A stretch of DNA of 64,000 nt from NCBI GenBank assembly GCA_021613535.1, contig CP075492.1:11842001-11906000 (forward strand), written 5' to 3'. Under the pieces are notes generated by a model, which searched no databases, had not been told where the DNA came from, and was given only the letters and a program-made list of their open reading frames with translations. Both the position numbers and the translations under genes were made by a program. This DNA comes from Adineta vaga (Eukaryota; Rotifera). Positions 48,780 through 59,845 of the stretch are shown here, in pieces; position 1 is the stretch's first letter; each line of letters begins with the position of its first letter.

Positions 48780-50603
48780 TGGTCAGACTATCCCTACCCA
48801 CGGGAAAGAAGCATACAATATACTGATCGATACTACTAATACAATTTCTTCTTCACATATTTCATGTTTAGTTTGAAGAGTCTCTATAGATTTGAATATT
48901 TTTAATATCAGATTGATCTCTATCGTTTAAGATTGGTAATAGATTAGGAAACTGTTGTTAGTTAGCTTATTGATTGAATAGACAATGCATAATCGTATTA
49001 CCTCTCATTTGTTTAATCAGTTTACAATATGCATGCAAACATATGCAAAAAGATGATACTTCTTATTCTGGTCAATTACTCTTGTCGTGATCTCATTCTA
49101 ATGATTTGAAGAAAATCGATCATACTATATCTATCTACTTTATTCTCTCTTTTTAACAAAAAAAAGAATAACAAATTATCTATTGTTGAAAAGAATCTGT
49201 GAAGACATTCATGACGATTTGTATATATAACATTGAACATACAAGTAATCGCAAAAAGAAGGAAATACGATAAGAGACGAATGGAATAAAACTAAATCGC
49301 CTAAGAGGCAACATACATATGTAATTCATCTCTTCGCATTTTTTTTCTCCTTCTTTTTGTTTTATTCTCATGTCAAAAAGAAAAACAAATTCCCCCACCA
49401 TATATTCTTTTGTTATAGTCATGAACAATTAACTTGATGACTAGTGTTAAGATAATAATGACGTGAAACATTAATCTTTTGCGGTATCATCTATTTTTTT
49501 TCTTTCTTCCTTTCTTTTCAGACTTGTCCATGTGATGATTCAAAGAATAAAGTTGAGAGTCAATTACTGAACGATTCAGTTGTTCTTCTCTTCAAACCAT
49601 TAAGTATTGATTGTTAAAGAAAAACGATGAGCATGAAAGTAAACGATCGTATAGTACGAATGAAAATGACAAGTGCTTCGTTAAAGGGTGTTCTTACCAT
49701 AAATCGATCGATCAATTACTATAAATGATCTATTCTTATTGAAAAGAGAATTTTTAGTCAGTAAATAAATTGTCTAGTGTGATGGACAGAGTTATTGATT
49801 AAACTTATTGCGAATATCGAAATGCTTTTATCTTTATTTTTGTTAAATACTCAAAACATTTTCTTATCCAAGAAAACAATCAATGCATTGTACGACATGT
49901 TATGATCATACTATCATCTTTTTGTATGAATTAATTCTTGTAATAGTTTATGAAAGTATATGATTTTTCTGTTGAAATCTATGAGTCCAAAAGTTGGTTA
50001 AGTGAATCAACAGAAAAATGATTTCTCTCAGATTGTACATTGTTTTTCTTTCTATGCTTGGAAATTAACATGTGTCTCATATTAAGAATAACATAAAGCT
50101 CAAAGTGACAACATATCACGTAAAGATAACTTTTATCATAATGAAGAAAAACAAAAAAAAAGTAAGTATGTCGTTGCTAAGCAGTCCTATTTTTTTCTTC
50201 GAATAGATAATTTTCCTTTTTTTATTATTATTCACATTTCAAAAGAAAAACAAACCAGTGTGTGTATAAATATATCTGCGCACAAAAAATATTCTCAATC
50301 GCTGTAATCATACTCATGATGATACATAGTAATCCACTTTTTTTTTTACACACAACGAAAAAGGAAACGATGTGGTGATCTTCCAATTATAATAGGATGA
50401 AAAGAGAAAAACGAAAAGAAACCAGACATGCACACGAAATGAAACGATTAAAAATACCTAAAGGAAAGAAAATATCGCTTGGTTGCTTAAAACTTTGTCT
50501 TGATGAAACATTGTAATCGAAATATTGAACAAAGAAGAAAAAACAAGAAAATATATAAAATAATGTCTAATTTGAATATTATTGCCAAGTATATATATTT
50601 ATT

Positions 50604-51489
50604 TTATTCGTCGGTCGTAAAACCTTTCTTTTCTCCAGTTGCTCGTTCAACTTCTAATTCTTTAGCTGCAACTGCTTCAAGTTCTCGAATATCTTGCATT
50701 GTTAAACCATACCATTCATCAGTCCAACAGAATAATTGTCGATGAAAATTTCGAAATAAACGTTCTTCTTGTGTCATAATTAGATTTTCTACACGAGTTT
50801 GCAGACCAAACCATTTAAACTTTTCGCGAACTAATTTATAACAACACCTGAATAAGAAAAAAAACGAACATGTCATTTTTTTCTTCGTATAATGATATCA
50901 AATAGAAGTCTTACATATATGGTTGACAGGATTTTTGCCATGGTTCATTGGCTAATAATGGTCCACGACCAGTTTTAGTTGATTTAAATTTTTCTGGATC
51001 ATCTTCTGGTTTATAATCACCTCGATTGATTGGATCAGCAATATTTATGTAAACAATATTTCGTTTTTTTAATTCATCACCGGTTAATTTATGGACATTT
51101 TCTGATTCACCTCGATCAGCTAAATGCAATGTTGATATATCAATAATCATATTGTCTTTCATATATGGATTTGTTAATACTGTTTTACAGTATGGATAAG
51201 CATTCCATGCTTCTTCATGCATTGATAAACTTGAGTCCGAAAATACTAAACGGACGAAACCTGGAACACGGGAACCTAAATGATAGATCTTCTTTGTATA
51301 TTGACCTATATTATATTTGCCAAGAAATGCTTCTGATGAAGGTTTTTCAAATGGTTCATTAGCAAGAATTTGTACACCTTCTCCACCACCGGTATTTTGT
51401 TTCGATACTTTTGCAGTTGCATACAATTGTGCAACTTGATATTCTTCGACAGTCATTGGTAAAATAATTCGAAATTCGGTGATAAGCAT
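50604..51489 (-). CDS. PITPNA: Class I phosphatidylinositol transfer protein (PITPNA/B)
   Basis: Soluble lipid carrier exchanging phosphatidylinositol and phosphatidylcholine between membranes. Two exons (intron about 50849-50917) encode about 271 residues, the usual family length. [20 protein letters not shown] matches the family start; [50 protein letters not shown], and [15 protein letters not shown] follow. Exon 2 starts [21 protein letters not shown] and has the [18 protein letters not shown] helix. The C-terminal helix is retained with a glycine-rich, acidic end, GFTTDE. It is a pro-orthologue of the vertebrate alpha and beta forms, not the RdgB multidomain type. The start is clear; an acceptor-like TTTCTAG lies 8 bp upstream. 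Confidence 0.95.
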
Positions 51490-52079
51490 CGTTCTTTCTA
51501 GAAATTAATAATCTGAAATCAAAAAGAAAATAGTTTTATTCTTGTCTACACTAATATTTGTCGTGATATATAAATGTTTTTTTTACCAACTTGATATGTT
51601 GACATTCATTTATTCATCTGTCGGAGAAGACTCATTATGGCAACATATGTATTGCAAGGTAATAGAGTAATGAAATAAAAAGAAAACAGAAAGATATGCT
51701 ATATACTTCTTCTTGTCTCTTTATTCTCCTCTCTTCTTTTTCTACGTTTAAAGATACGATTCTCTTTTTTTTTCTTCTTCTTACATTCCTTTCCTATATG
51801 TCGACGTATATAGTATGACTCAACTAGTTCAAACATGTGACCTCTATAGTATATGATGTAATATTTAAAGATATTTTTTTCTGAGAGAATCACATTAAAA
51901 TTTTGTCTATATTCTTTTTGTTTTATTGAATTATAGCCCAAAAAAACCATAATACTATTCAATTACTACTATTTGTTTTTGGTGTTGTTATTGTTGTTGT
52001 TATTTATTTGTAGTAATCGAGTTCTTATTCTTATATCAGGCTTTATCATGCTTAGGAAAAACAAAATGATTTAACAAAA
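51490..52079. other. Intergenic, no gene seen
   Basis: About 590 bp holding the PITP promoter and the RPSA 3' flank. Short frames are overlapping and low-complexity. A TTG-rich stretch (51975-52010) is a simple repeat. Confidence 0.5.
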
Positions 52080-53208
52080 TCACCAGCTAGTTGTGGCAGT
52101 AGTTGCTGCAGCTGGTGCATTCCATTCGTTGGTTTCAGCACCAGTTCCAGCATTGCCAGTTGCCCAACCTTCGGCTGCAGATGCACCCCAGTTTTCTTGA
52201 TTACCTGCAAAACTTTCTGCAGAAGGCATCATTGATGGACCATCATCATAATAACCCTGGTCACCAGCGTGTTGTTGACCATCACGATCTTGATTAGCAA
52301 CAACAGTTTGATCTTCTTTTTCGGTCTATGAAAAAGAAAATAAGTAGAGAAAAATTATGAAGAACTAAAGTTTCACTGAAATTCATACTTCTTCTGGATC
52401 ACGATAGAAGAATAAATCGACCATCACATCCCATTGAGCTTGACGATTGATTTCTCCACGTAATCGAAGTACTTCCCGTGTTAAAAACCACCACATAAGA
52501 CCGATTGATTTATTAGCCTGAAGAAATTTAAAAACAAAACGTGAACGGATGATTTCTAATCAAAATCTTTTGTAATTTTACCTTATTATTAGCTGGAATT
52601 GCGATATCGATGAATCGAAGAGATGTTGATGGATCGCAAAAAGCAATGACAGGAATATTGACAAATGAAGCTTCGCTAACAGCTTGATGATCAACATTTG
52701 GATTTGTAATGATAATAAGACGTGGTTCTTTGAATGCAGCTTGAATTTGATTTGTAAATGAACCAGGTGTAAATCGACCAGCTATTTAATAATAAAATAG
52801 GAATCTACATATGTCATTTGTCTGTTTTCTTTCGTTTAATCTTACCAATAGCTGTAGCGCCTGTATATCTCGCGAATTTCAAAACGGCACGTTGACCTAA
52901 TTAATTTGATGGAAAATTCAAATAAATTGAATAACTGTTCAAAATGAATCTGTACCTTGTGGTTGACATGAGATGGCACAAACATCAGCAGGATTTTCCA
53001 CAGCAGCAATAGCTCGAGCGGCAAGCAAGAGTTTTTCCCAAAATTTACGGATATTAATTATGGAAGAACCTTCATTTCGTGGTTTTTTCTTCCAAACATA
53101 TGTGTCCATTTGATAGTCAACATCCTTTGACCCAACATGAAGTTGTGCGGCAAGGATTTTACGGACATCATCCTCCTTTAATTGAAGCACTGAATAACCA
53201 GATGTCAT
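52080..53208 (-). CDS. RPSA: 40S ribosomal protein SA (uS2)
   Basis: Small-subunit ribosomal protein, also described as a laminin receptor precursor. Several short introns. The N-terminus is [20 protein letters not shown], with the family motifs [34 protein letters not shown] and [20 protein letters not shown]. Then [56 protein letters not shown] and [18 protein letters not shown]. The C-terminal tail is acidic and glycine/alanine rich with the NWGA, GWATG and NEWN repeats typical of animal RPSA. The stop is at 52080-52082. A 3' splice-acceptor-like TTATTATTTTCAG ends 20 bp before the ATG, as expected for a leader intron or trans-splice site. Confidence 0.96.
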
Positions 53209-53832
53209 CTTGGTTTTCGGTTGATGATCTGAAAATAATAAGAAATAAAAATAATATGAATATAGATTAATTGCAACATGTAGAAATATTTTATTTCAAA
53301 CCAACAATAATGTAACGTTTCCTTAAAAATAAGTAGAAAAATCGTAAACAATTTAGATCAATTCTGATTGGAGAATAGATTTCAACAAAATAATTAATCT
53401 TCTAATTATATTTATATCATACATATTATTTATATTTAATAGAATTTTACTGAACAAGTTGACTCTATCAACATTTCCTTATTTACCTAGTATATAGATG
53501 ACACCAGATTACAATGATAAAATATCAATGACTCATACATTAACATCTGCACTACTACACGTACTCTATGACACTTCCATCGCATGTTCCATTTTTTCTC
53601 TCATACTATTTTTGGAATACACTACAAAAATGAAGATCAACAGATATATATATATAATCCAACAAAACAATAACAACTTTCTGAATAACTTTGAAGCGAG
53701 AAGACTATGACTCTCGAACTAGATACGATAAATGCAATTTCACCACATGGATTTTTCTATCGTTTAACTTGTTTATTTTCAACTAAAAAACAATACTGAC
53801 AAAAACCAACACACATACAGAAAAATAATCAA
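53209..53832. other. Intergenic, no gene seen
   Basis: About 620 bp between the RPSA 5' end and the 3' end of the RhoGEF gene. A short open stretch at 53498-53710 has no domain and low-complexity composition. It holds the RPSA promoter and upstream leader region. Confidence 0.5.
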
Positions 53833-55261
53833 TCAAATAATTAGCTCGTTGTTCTTGGACCAACTTTGATCTTTTGCAATTTGAATAGCATGTACTAAAT
53901 AATGCATCCAGGCATCATAATCATTTACATTTTCAAATCGTACGTAGACACGTTTAATCTTCATCGATGTATATCGTGATGAGTTCTTCATATTTGTTGC
54001 TACTAACAAACATAATTGTTCATTTGAAGAATCTTGTTCAATATGAATTATATTGGATAAAGAGATCGATGTAGTGTCTATAGACGATTGATCGAGATCA
54101 GTAAAGAATAATTTCGAGTCTGATAATTGAAGTTGTTTCTAAAATAAAGATTTTTCATCAAAGTGATTAAACAAAGAACTTTGAACTTACTGATTGCCAC
54201 AATTCAGAATCTATACGTTGAAAAACGGTAACGGATGATAATTGTGATTGTGATGATGATTCTAATATCGATCTTTGGTCATTTGATGAGAATTGAAGAA
54301 TACTGCTTGCTTGTTTCGACAAGAAATTGATCGCTATAAATAAATACAGAAAAGTATTATCATTTTTCTAAAATTTCCGTTCGATTTTCATCATAATAAA
54401 AATATTAAATGTTCTACAACAATTTATACCTTCAATCATATCCATTGAATGAGTATTTTGCAATAGATCATGTAATACACAAATATGTTTGAGTGGTAAT
54501 AAAATAAATCCAGTGATTTCTTGACTAACAACATCAACTGGTACCTATAAAGAAATATATAAAACATCCGATCAATCATTTGAACAATTACAAACTTGAA
54601 GAAAATAAGCAATTCTATCAGCACATTGTTTTAATGTTCCAAGTGCTTGTACACTTCGAGATATATATGTATTGTACGAATCAATCATAATACCGAACTA
54701 GAATAGAAGAGTTCGAACAGAATATGATATATTTAGAAAATCTTACCGATGATTGATAAATCATTGGAATTGATATATCGGAAGTCTTCTGTTCATGAAT
54801 TAGTCTTTCATATTGACGAATAATCGATTTCGATACATTAGAAATCTAAAATAAAGTTGTGTTCTCCGAAAAGTTCATCTAAAACAAAATTGTTACAAAC
54901 TTACTTTTTCAATATTTTGAAAGAGATCAACAATTTCATTGGCATTTAAATATCGTCTCAATGGTCGTGAATATTTAGTAATATACTCTTTCAAGTGTTC
55001 ATAGTGTGTTTTTTCAACGAAAAGAATTTGTTCGAAATATGAATACGATTGAACGATCGATGATGATGATGTTTCGGAAAAGCCACTATCCGATTTTTGA
55101 TTAGGAATGGATGAGATAGATGCATAAGATGCAGATGATGAAAATGAAGTATTAGATTTAGGTAATGATTTCTAGAAATAAAGTAAATAAAGGAAAGATG
55201 ATGATTTACATTCAAGTGACAATAGTCTTACACGTTGCGAACTTGCACACCAGAATTTCAT
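53833..55261 (-). CDS. Compact DH-PH (RhoGEF-like) protein
   Basis: About seven exons of roughly 370 residues. The first exon is short (MKFWCASSQR), followed by a Ser-rich linker. The DH-type helical domain includes YFEQILFVEKTHYEHLKEYI, PLRRYLNANEIVDLFQNIEK, SIIRQYERLI, YNTYISRSVQALGTLKQC and FILLPLKHICVLHDLLQNT; the last corresponds to the conserved LIxPxQRxxxYxLLL helix, with the Arg replaced. A PH-type domain follows: LQLSDSKLFFTDL, LSNIIHIEQD, LCLLVATN, KIKRVYVRF and a C-terminal helix YDAWMHYLVHAIQIA. Such proteins activate Rho GTPases; here the missing QR in the signature helix makes activity uncertain. It is small for a RhoGEF, with no extra domains. The exact family member is not recognised. 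Confidence 0.68.
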
Positions 55262-58200
55262 GATTTGTTTTCTTGTATGAATATTGATGGATGAGATAAA
55301 CATGTTCATATATAGTGACGAGTTAAAATTTAATCAACCAATCACGAAAGAATAGAGAAGAGAAAAAATTGGTTCTACTCATTAATTTAATTTTTCTTCT
55401 CATTATAAATTGACCAATGTGCTTCTTTCTATCTATTAGATAATAAACTATGTTCTATCAGTATTGATGACATGTTTTTTTTTAGATTATGGTGTCTGTG
55501 ATTAATGACAGCTGAAGAACATCTCAATATGACAAACTTTATCTGTGAAAGCAAAAATAATATCATATCACAACATAAAGTTTCATTTACAGATCAAAGT
55601 ATACAGAAGACAAACTAGATATCAACAAATCTTCTACTCAGTTTGAGAAGAAATTGATTGAACGATTTGTTCATTTCATGTATGATTCGATCATTAAGAA
55701 ATGAGAAACGAGAACTAAATGGTCATGCTCTTACCTGATGATATCTCTCATACAGCAATGTTTTCTTACTGAAATAAGTGGAACGATGAAATTATTCATT
55801 TGGAACGATATTTGTGAAGAAAAAAGTCATTAGCAAATTGTACATACTCAATGATCCGTACGGTAGAAATGATTGTATGAATATTTAAAATGTTATGATT
55901 AATCAATTTAAATGGATAATGTTCAAGATTATCAAATCAAATATTTTATATAATAAAAAACTCATTTTAAGATTTATTTCTGTGAAAATCGTTTTGATTT
56001 TATGATAAAAACATCATAGGTCCTATGCACAGATGATAAGCTCGATGATTTCACTAATTATTCAGAAACAAAATTAGCATTATTTATAATGATATCCGAA
56101 TCATTTGTTCTGTTAGACTTTTTCATACGATCTATAGATATGTCATGTCGGCTTTACTTGTCTTTATGGTATATAGTGATAAAAATCAAAGCATAAAGAT
56201 ATGACCTGACAACATGTTGAATAATACATCGTACAGTTCTTAATATACTGGGACAATATTACCTCAAACGTATGCTTCTATTTCGAAAAAAATAAACTAA
56301 CATAAAAATTATTCTTTTCCCCAGCAGCTGATATCTTAACAGAGACATATCTGCTTGAGATAAAGGTATCAGAGTAAATTGAGGGCAACATAACCTATCA
56401 TTGAGTATATATTGAGACTAAAACACCACATCCCGGTTGCCGTCACTATCACATACATACGCGTATAAAGCTTAATGGCGTATCGATAGAATGTGAGAAA
56501 AGACCGTATATCGCGAATCATTTGGAAGTTTTTCTTTACATCATGAGCTCGAATAGAGGATATAATCTTAGGTCATGTTTACTAGACTATCAGAAATGTA
56601 GAAAAACATCATAGAAGAGCAATTATGAGAGACAGTTAATCAATAAAGTAGAAGAAATAGAACAGTAGATAATCATGTGTCTCATACGCATATTACATAT
56701 AATGTATGTAGCCAATAGTGAAAAGTATGGAAGCGATATATCATACTGACCTATATCTATCGGCGTTTTGTACATTTATTATTATCCTTCACTTGCATCT
56801 TAGTCCAAACACCCCTTTAGTTTAAACATATCCGATAAGAAATAAGTGCTATTCAGTGTGTCTCATCCTTATGTTTGATAGTGACCTCTACGAAATAGTT
56901 TTTGTATTCCGTTTTTTATTGATTCGTATAATCGACCAGAGTTAGTGGTTCTAGAAAAATAGTATCAATAATAGTACGCATTTCCTGGACACAAAATCTA
57001 TCATGATGTATTACACATATTGTGTTTATATATCAGAGAAAATTCGGTCAGAAGTTTTCATCAGTTCCTGGATGATTTTTATCGCATTGAGAACGTGACA
57101 TATTTATCTTTTCTCTGATATCTTTTTTCTTGTCTTATTTTAAACACCTTGAGCTAGATAAAACTGTGACGATTTTTGATGGAAGACGTGTATGCGCTGA
57201 TGGAACTACGCCTTGATTTATTTCTTCCTCTTATAAATCGCATCGTTATGTACGAAATACACGCTTATATACTCTTCTGTCAAAGAGAAGGAAAGGAAAG
57301 ATAATATCAAAGTACATCAATACAAGTATCATTCACTTAGAAGATATTCATCTTGTATATAAAACAGAGATGGTAATCTAGGTTTCACAATACATTGTAC
57401 GATAAAGTCATAGCTTCAAAAACGAATTAGAATGGTAGTGATTCTTGAGTGATATTTATTCAGAAATACATTGAAGAGTTACATATCCTTGATCTTTTTC
57501 TAACATTCTGCATTTCGATATATTTCATAAGTATTTCTTATTTTGCTGTTGATTATTCTATAAAAAACGACGTATATTTATAATGTTTCTTTTGGAATCG
57601 TAATTTCCCATTATACTATCGAGAAAAAGTTATTATTGATAAAATGTTTGTTCAATATAATCTACTAGCGGAGATACCCGCTGCAAAGAGGACACAATTC
57701 ACGTTTTTCATCCATAACAGTGCTTTTCTCCTCCGTACCGAGACCTCTCCTATATGCTTTTCGCGTCATGGACCAGGTCTTTTTTTTCAGAACTTTTCGC
57801 ATCTCTTCATTAGCTCTTTCCTACTGGTCTTATCTCGCTATGTACACGACATACAGCTCTGTTCCTTCTAAATCCACTCCTACTGTCCCGCTGCAACTCC
57901 CACCCCTCGATAGATCTGCCTATTCTCAGACGCTCGCTGTAACTCATTCTCTTATTTATAATCTTCACTTCGACTCCATACAAGTAGAGTAGTCATCTCA
58001 CGCCAGATTCAGTTTTTTTTGAGAATCTAACCCAGGCATTATAGTTGTCCATCTTGTATGCAGACACTAACACCCCTTCCCCCTCCACCTCTACCTCCCG
58101 ATGACCATTCTATGGACCTAGGGAAGTACCATGGAAAGCGTGGTGACCGTAGCTATTACCGGGACTGAATGCATAGCGAACAGACAAACAACCTTTTTTC

Positions 58201-58496
58201 TTTATATATATAGATGTACCAAAATAAGTGTAGATGTACCGAAGTGAGAAAAAATATCATGCACACAGCGCATGTAAGCGAGAGCGTCACGAAAACCTCT
58301 ATCATATGGTTTCTTTCTGAATAAAAGAAACAAAGATATATAACTCGATTTAACGGTGCAACTCAATAGTATATTTTTTGTCGCTATTTCTTTTATTTTC
58401 AATATCGATATTCGTTCTTTCGATAGCGAATAGTTTTATTGGAGATATTTTTTCAATCATGTCAGATGTAAGAAAACATTTTCCTTTTAGATAAAC
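55262..58496. other. Gene-poor region with a GC-richer segment at 57.64-58.17 kb
   Basis: About 3.2 kb. Most is AT-rich with no coding potential. From about 57640 to 58170 the base composition shifts toward C and T, with two overlapping plus-strand open frames (57644-57871 and 57720-57992) and C-rich runs near 58070. No reverse-transcriptase, transposase or other motif can be recognised, and no terminal repeats. It may be old mobile-element or transferred DNA. Confidence 0.45.
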
Positions 58497-59289
58497 ATGT
58501 CTGTACCAGCTTACGCAGTTGATCCAGATTCTGTATTGAAAAATGTTTCCGATAATGTAAAATGGAGAAGAGGAATACCAAACTATGGAAAAGCCACAGC
58601 TTTCTTCAACAAACATAAAACAACAAATCATAAAGCAGGTTCATTAGAAGATATTGTACAAAATCTTGTAAAAAATTGGGAAAAAGGTGAGTTACTGATT
58701 CATTAACGACTGCAATTTTTTTCACATTGTTGATTCAATATTTAGAAGCAAGTCATAAGACTGATCCACGTCAATGGGATACCGTTGATTTAGATAATTA
58801 TCAATTTTCTTGTAATGGTATGAACAAATATAATGGCACGGAAATGTTAACAAAAGGAACCTATAATGCCTTAATAGGAGATACAACGTATTACAATGCA
58901 ACAACAATTTCATTCGAAGATTCTCACGATGCATTTCGCAATGCGTTAGGTGATGGTTTTGCTTGGGAAGTTTTAGAAGTATTTTCCGGACCGCCTAATG
59001 TTACATTTACATGGCGACATTTTGGCACAATGACACACGATTTTAAATGTACTGGTCTCTCAGGTATTCCATACACAGGAAACCAACTAATAAAATGGTA
59101 GAAATATTTGGAATGTGTAAAGCAACAGTAAATGATCAATTGAAGATTCAAGATCTTCAAGTATTTTATGATCCAAGCCAATTATTTGTTCAACTTCTTG
59201 AAACTTGTCCTCATGCTGCATTCATCGGTATGAAGCACTCCGAGTCAGCCACTACAGATGAATCTACTGCTGAAAAGCAGAATCAATAA
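58497..59289 (+). CDS. SnoaL-like 'pathogen-related' family protein, frame break near 3' third
   Basis: Exon 1 (58497-58687) starts MSVPAYAVDPDSVLKNVSD, with VKWRRGIPNYGKATAFFNKH and GSLEDIVQNLVKNWE, the N-terminal block of plant and fungal pathogen-related proteins of the SnoaL/NTF2-like superfamily. Intron: GTGAGT to TTTAG (58688-58744). Exon 2 continues EASHKTDPRQWDTVD, GTYNALIGDTTYYN, AFRNALGDGFAWEVLEV, FSGPPNVTFTWRHFGTM and FKCTG. At 59080-59082 the sequence has three A's where the protein homology asks for four; after that point the other frame reads KPTNKMVEIFGMCKATVNDQ. So one base is missing relative to the expected frame: either an assembly error or a disabling mutation. The function is unknown; the family is scarce in animals, which favours transfer. 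Confidence 0.72.
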
Positions 59290-59845
59290 TCGGTTAATGA
59301 TTTATTTTTACAATGAACTGTTTACCCTTTAGTTTGAAATTTTGTATACATTTGCCAGAAAAAATCTATATTCTGCTTTATTTCATTTTTATTTTACCCT
59401 AACAAATTATGATATACTGCATCCTGAGTCATCGTATAAATATAAAAACTAATGAAAAGAATAAGAACTCTGCTGTTTTTAATATTTACCGAAGATTTGA
59501 TATCTTCATAACATTGTTTTTATTAACATACAATCGACGTGTAAATGTTCTTGATTTCAAAATTTTCTGTATATTTTCATCAGGAAATAGGCATACTAGC
59601 AAGCTAACTTGAGAAGAGCAACAACAACACAGTGACCGTATATAATAATAGCAGAAAGCCAAAAAAATACATCTCGTATGAAAAAAAAACAAAGATAGAG
59701 AACATTAGAAAGTTCATTGCAAAGAACAAAAAACAAAGCACAGAATGAAATAAGTTGTTAAGAGAAAAGCCATAGTCATCTACGATCAATCTTGCTATAT
59801 TTGACTAGGAATTGAAATGATAAGAAGGAGAGGAGAAGAAGGAAA
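59290..59845. other. Convergent 3' ends, no gene seen
   Basis: About 560 bp between the 3' ends of the SnoaL-like gene and the CRAMP1 homologue. Frames on both strands overlap and lack any domain. Confidence 0.5.

Larger units (their letters stand above)
47603..50603. other. Three-kilobase gene-free region
   Basis: No convincing exon on either strand across about 3 kb. Content is AT-rich with CT-rich stretches (47771-47815), a GAA-type tract (48668-48697), a (TG)n tract (48752-48779), poly-A and poly-T runs. It separates the Ig-domain gene, whose 5' end faces it, from the 3' end of the PITP gene, so it contains the Ig gene's promoter. Confidence 0.55.
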
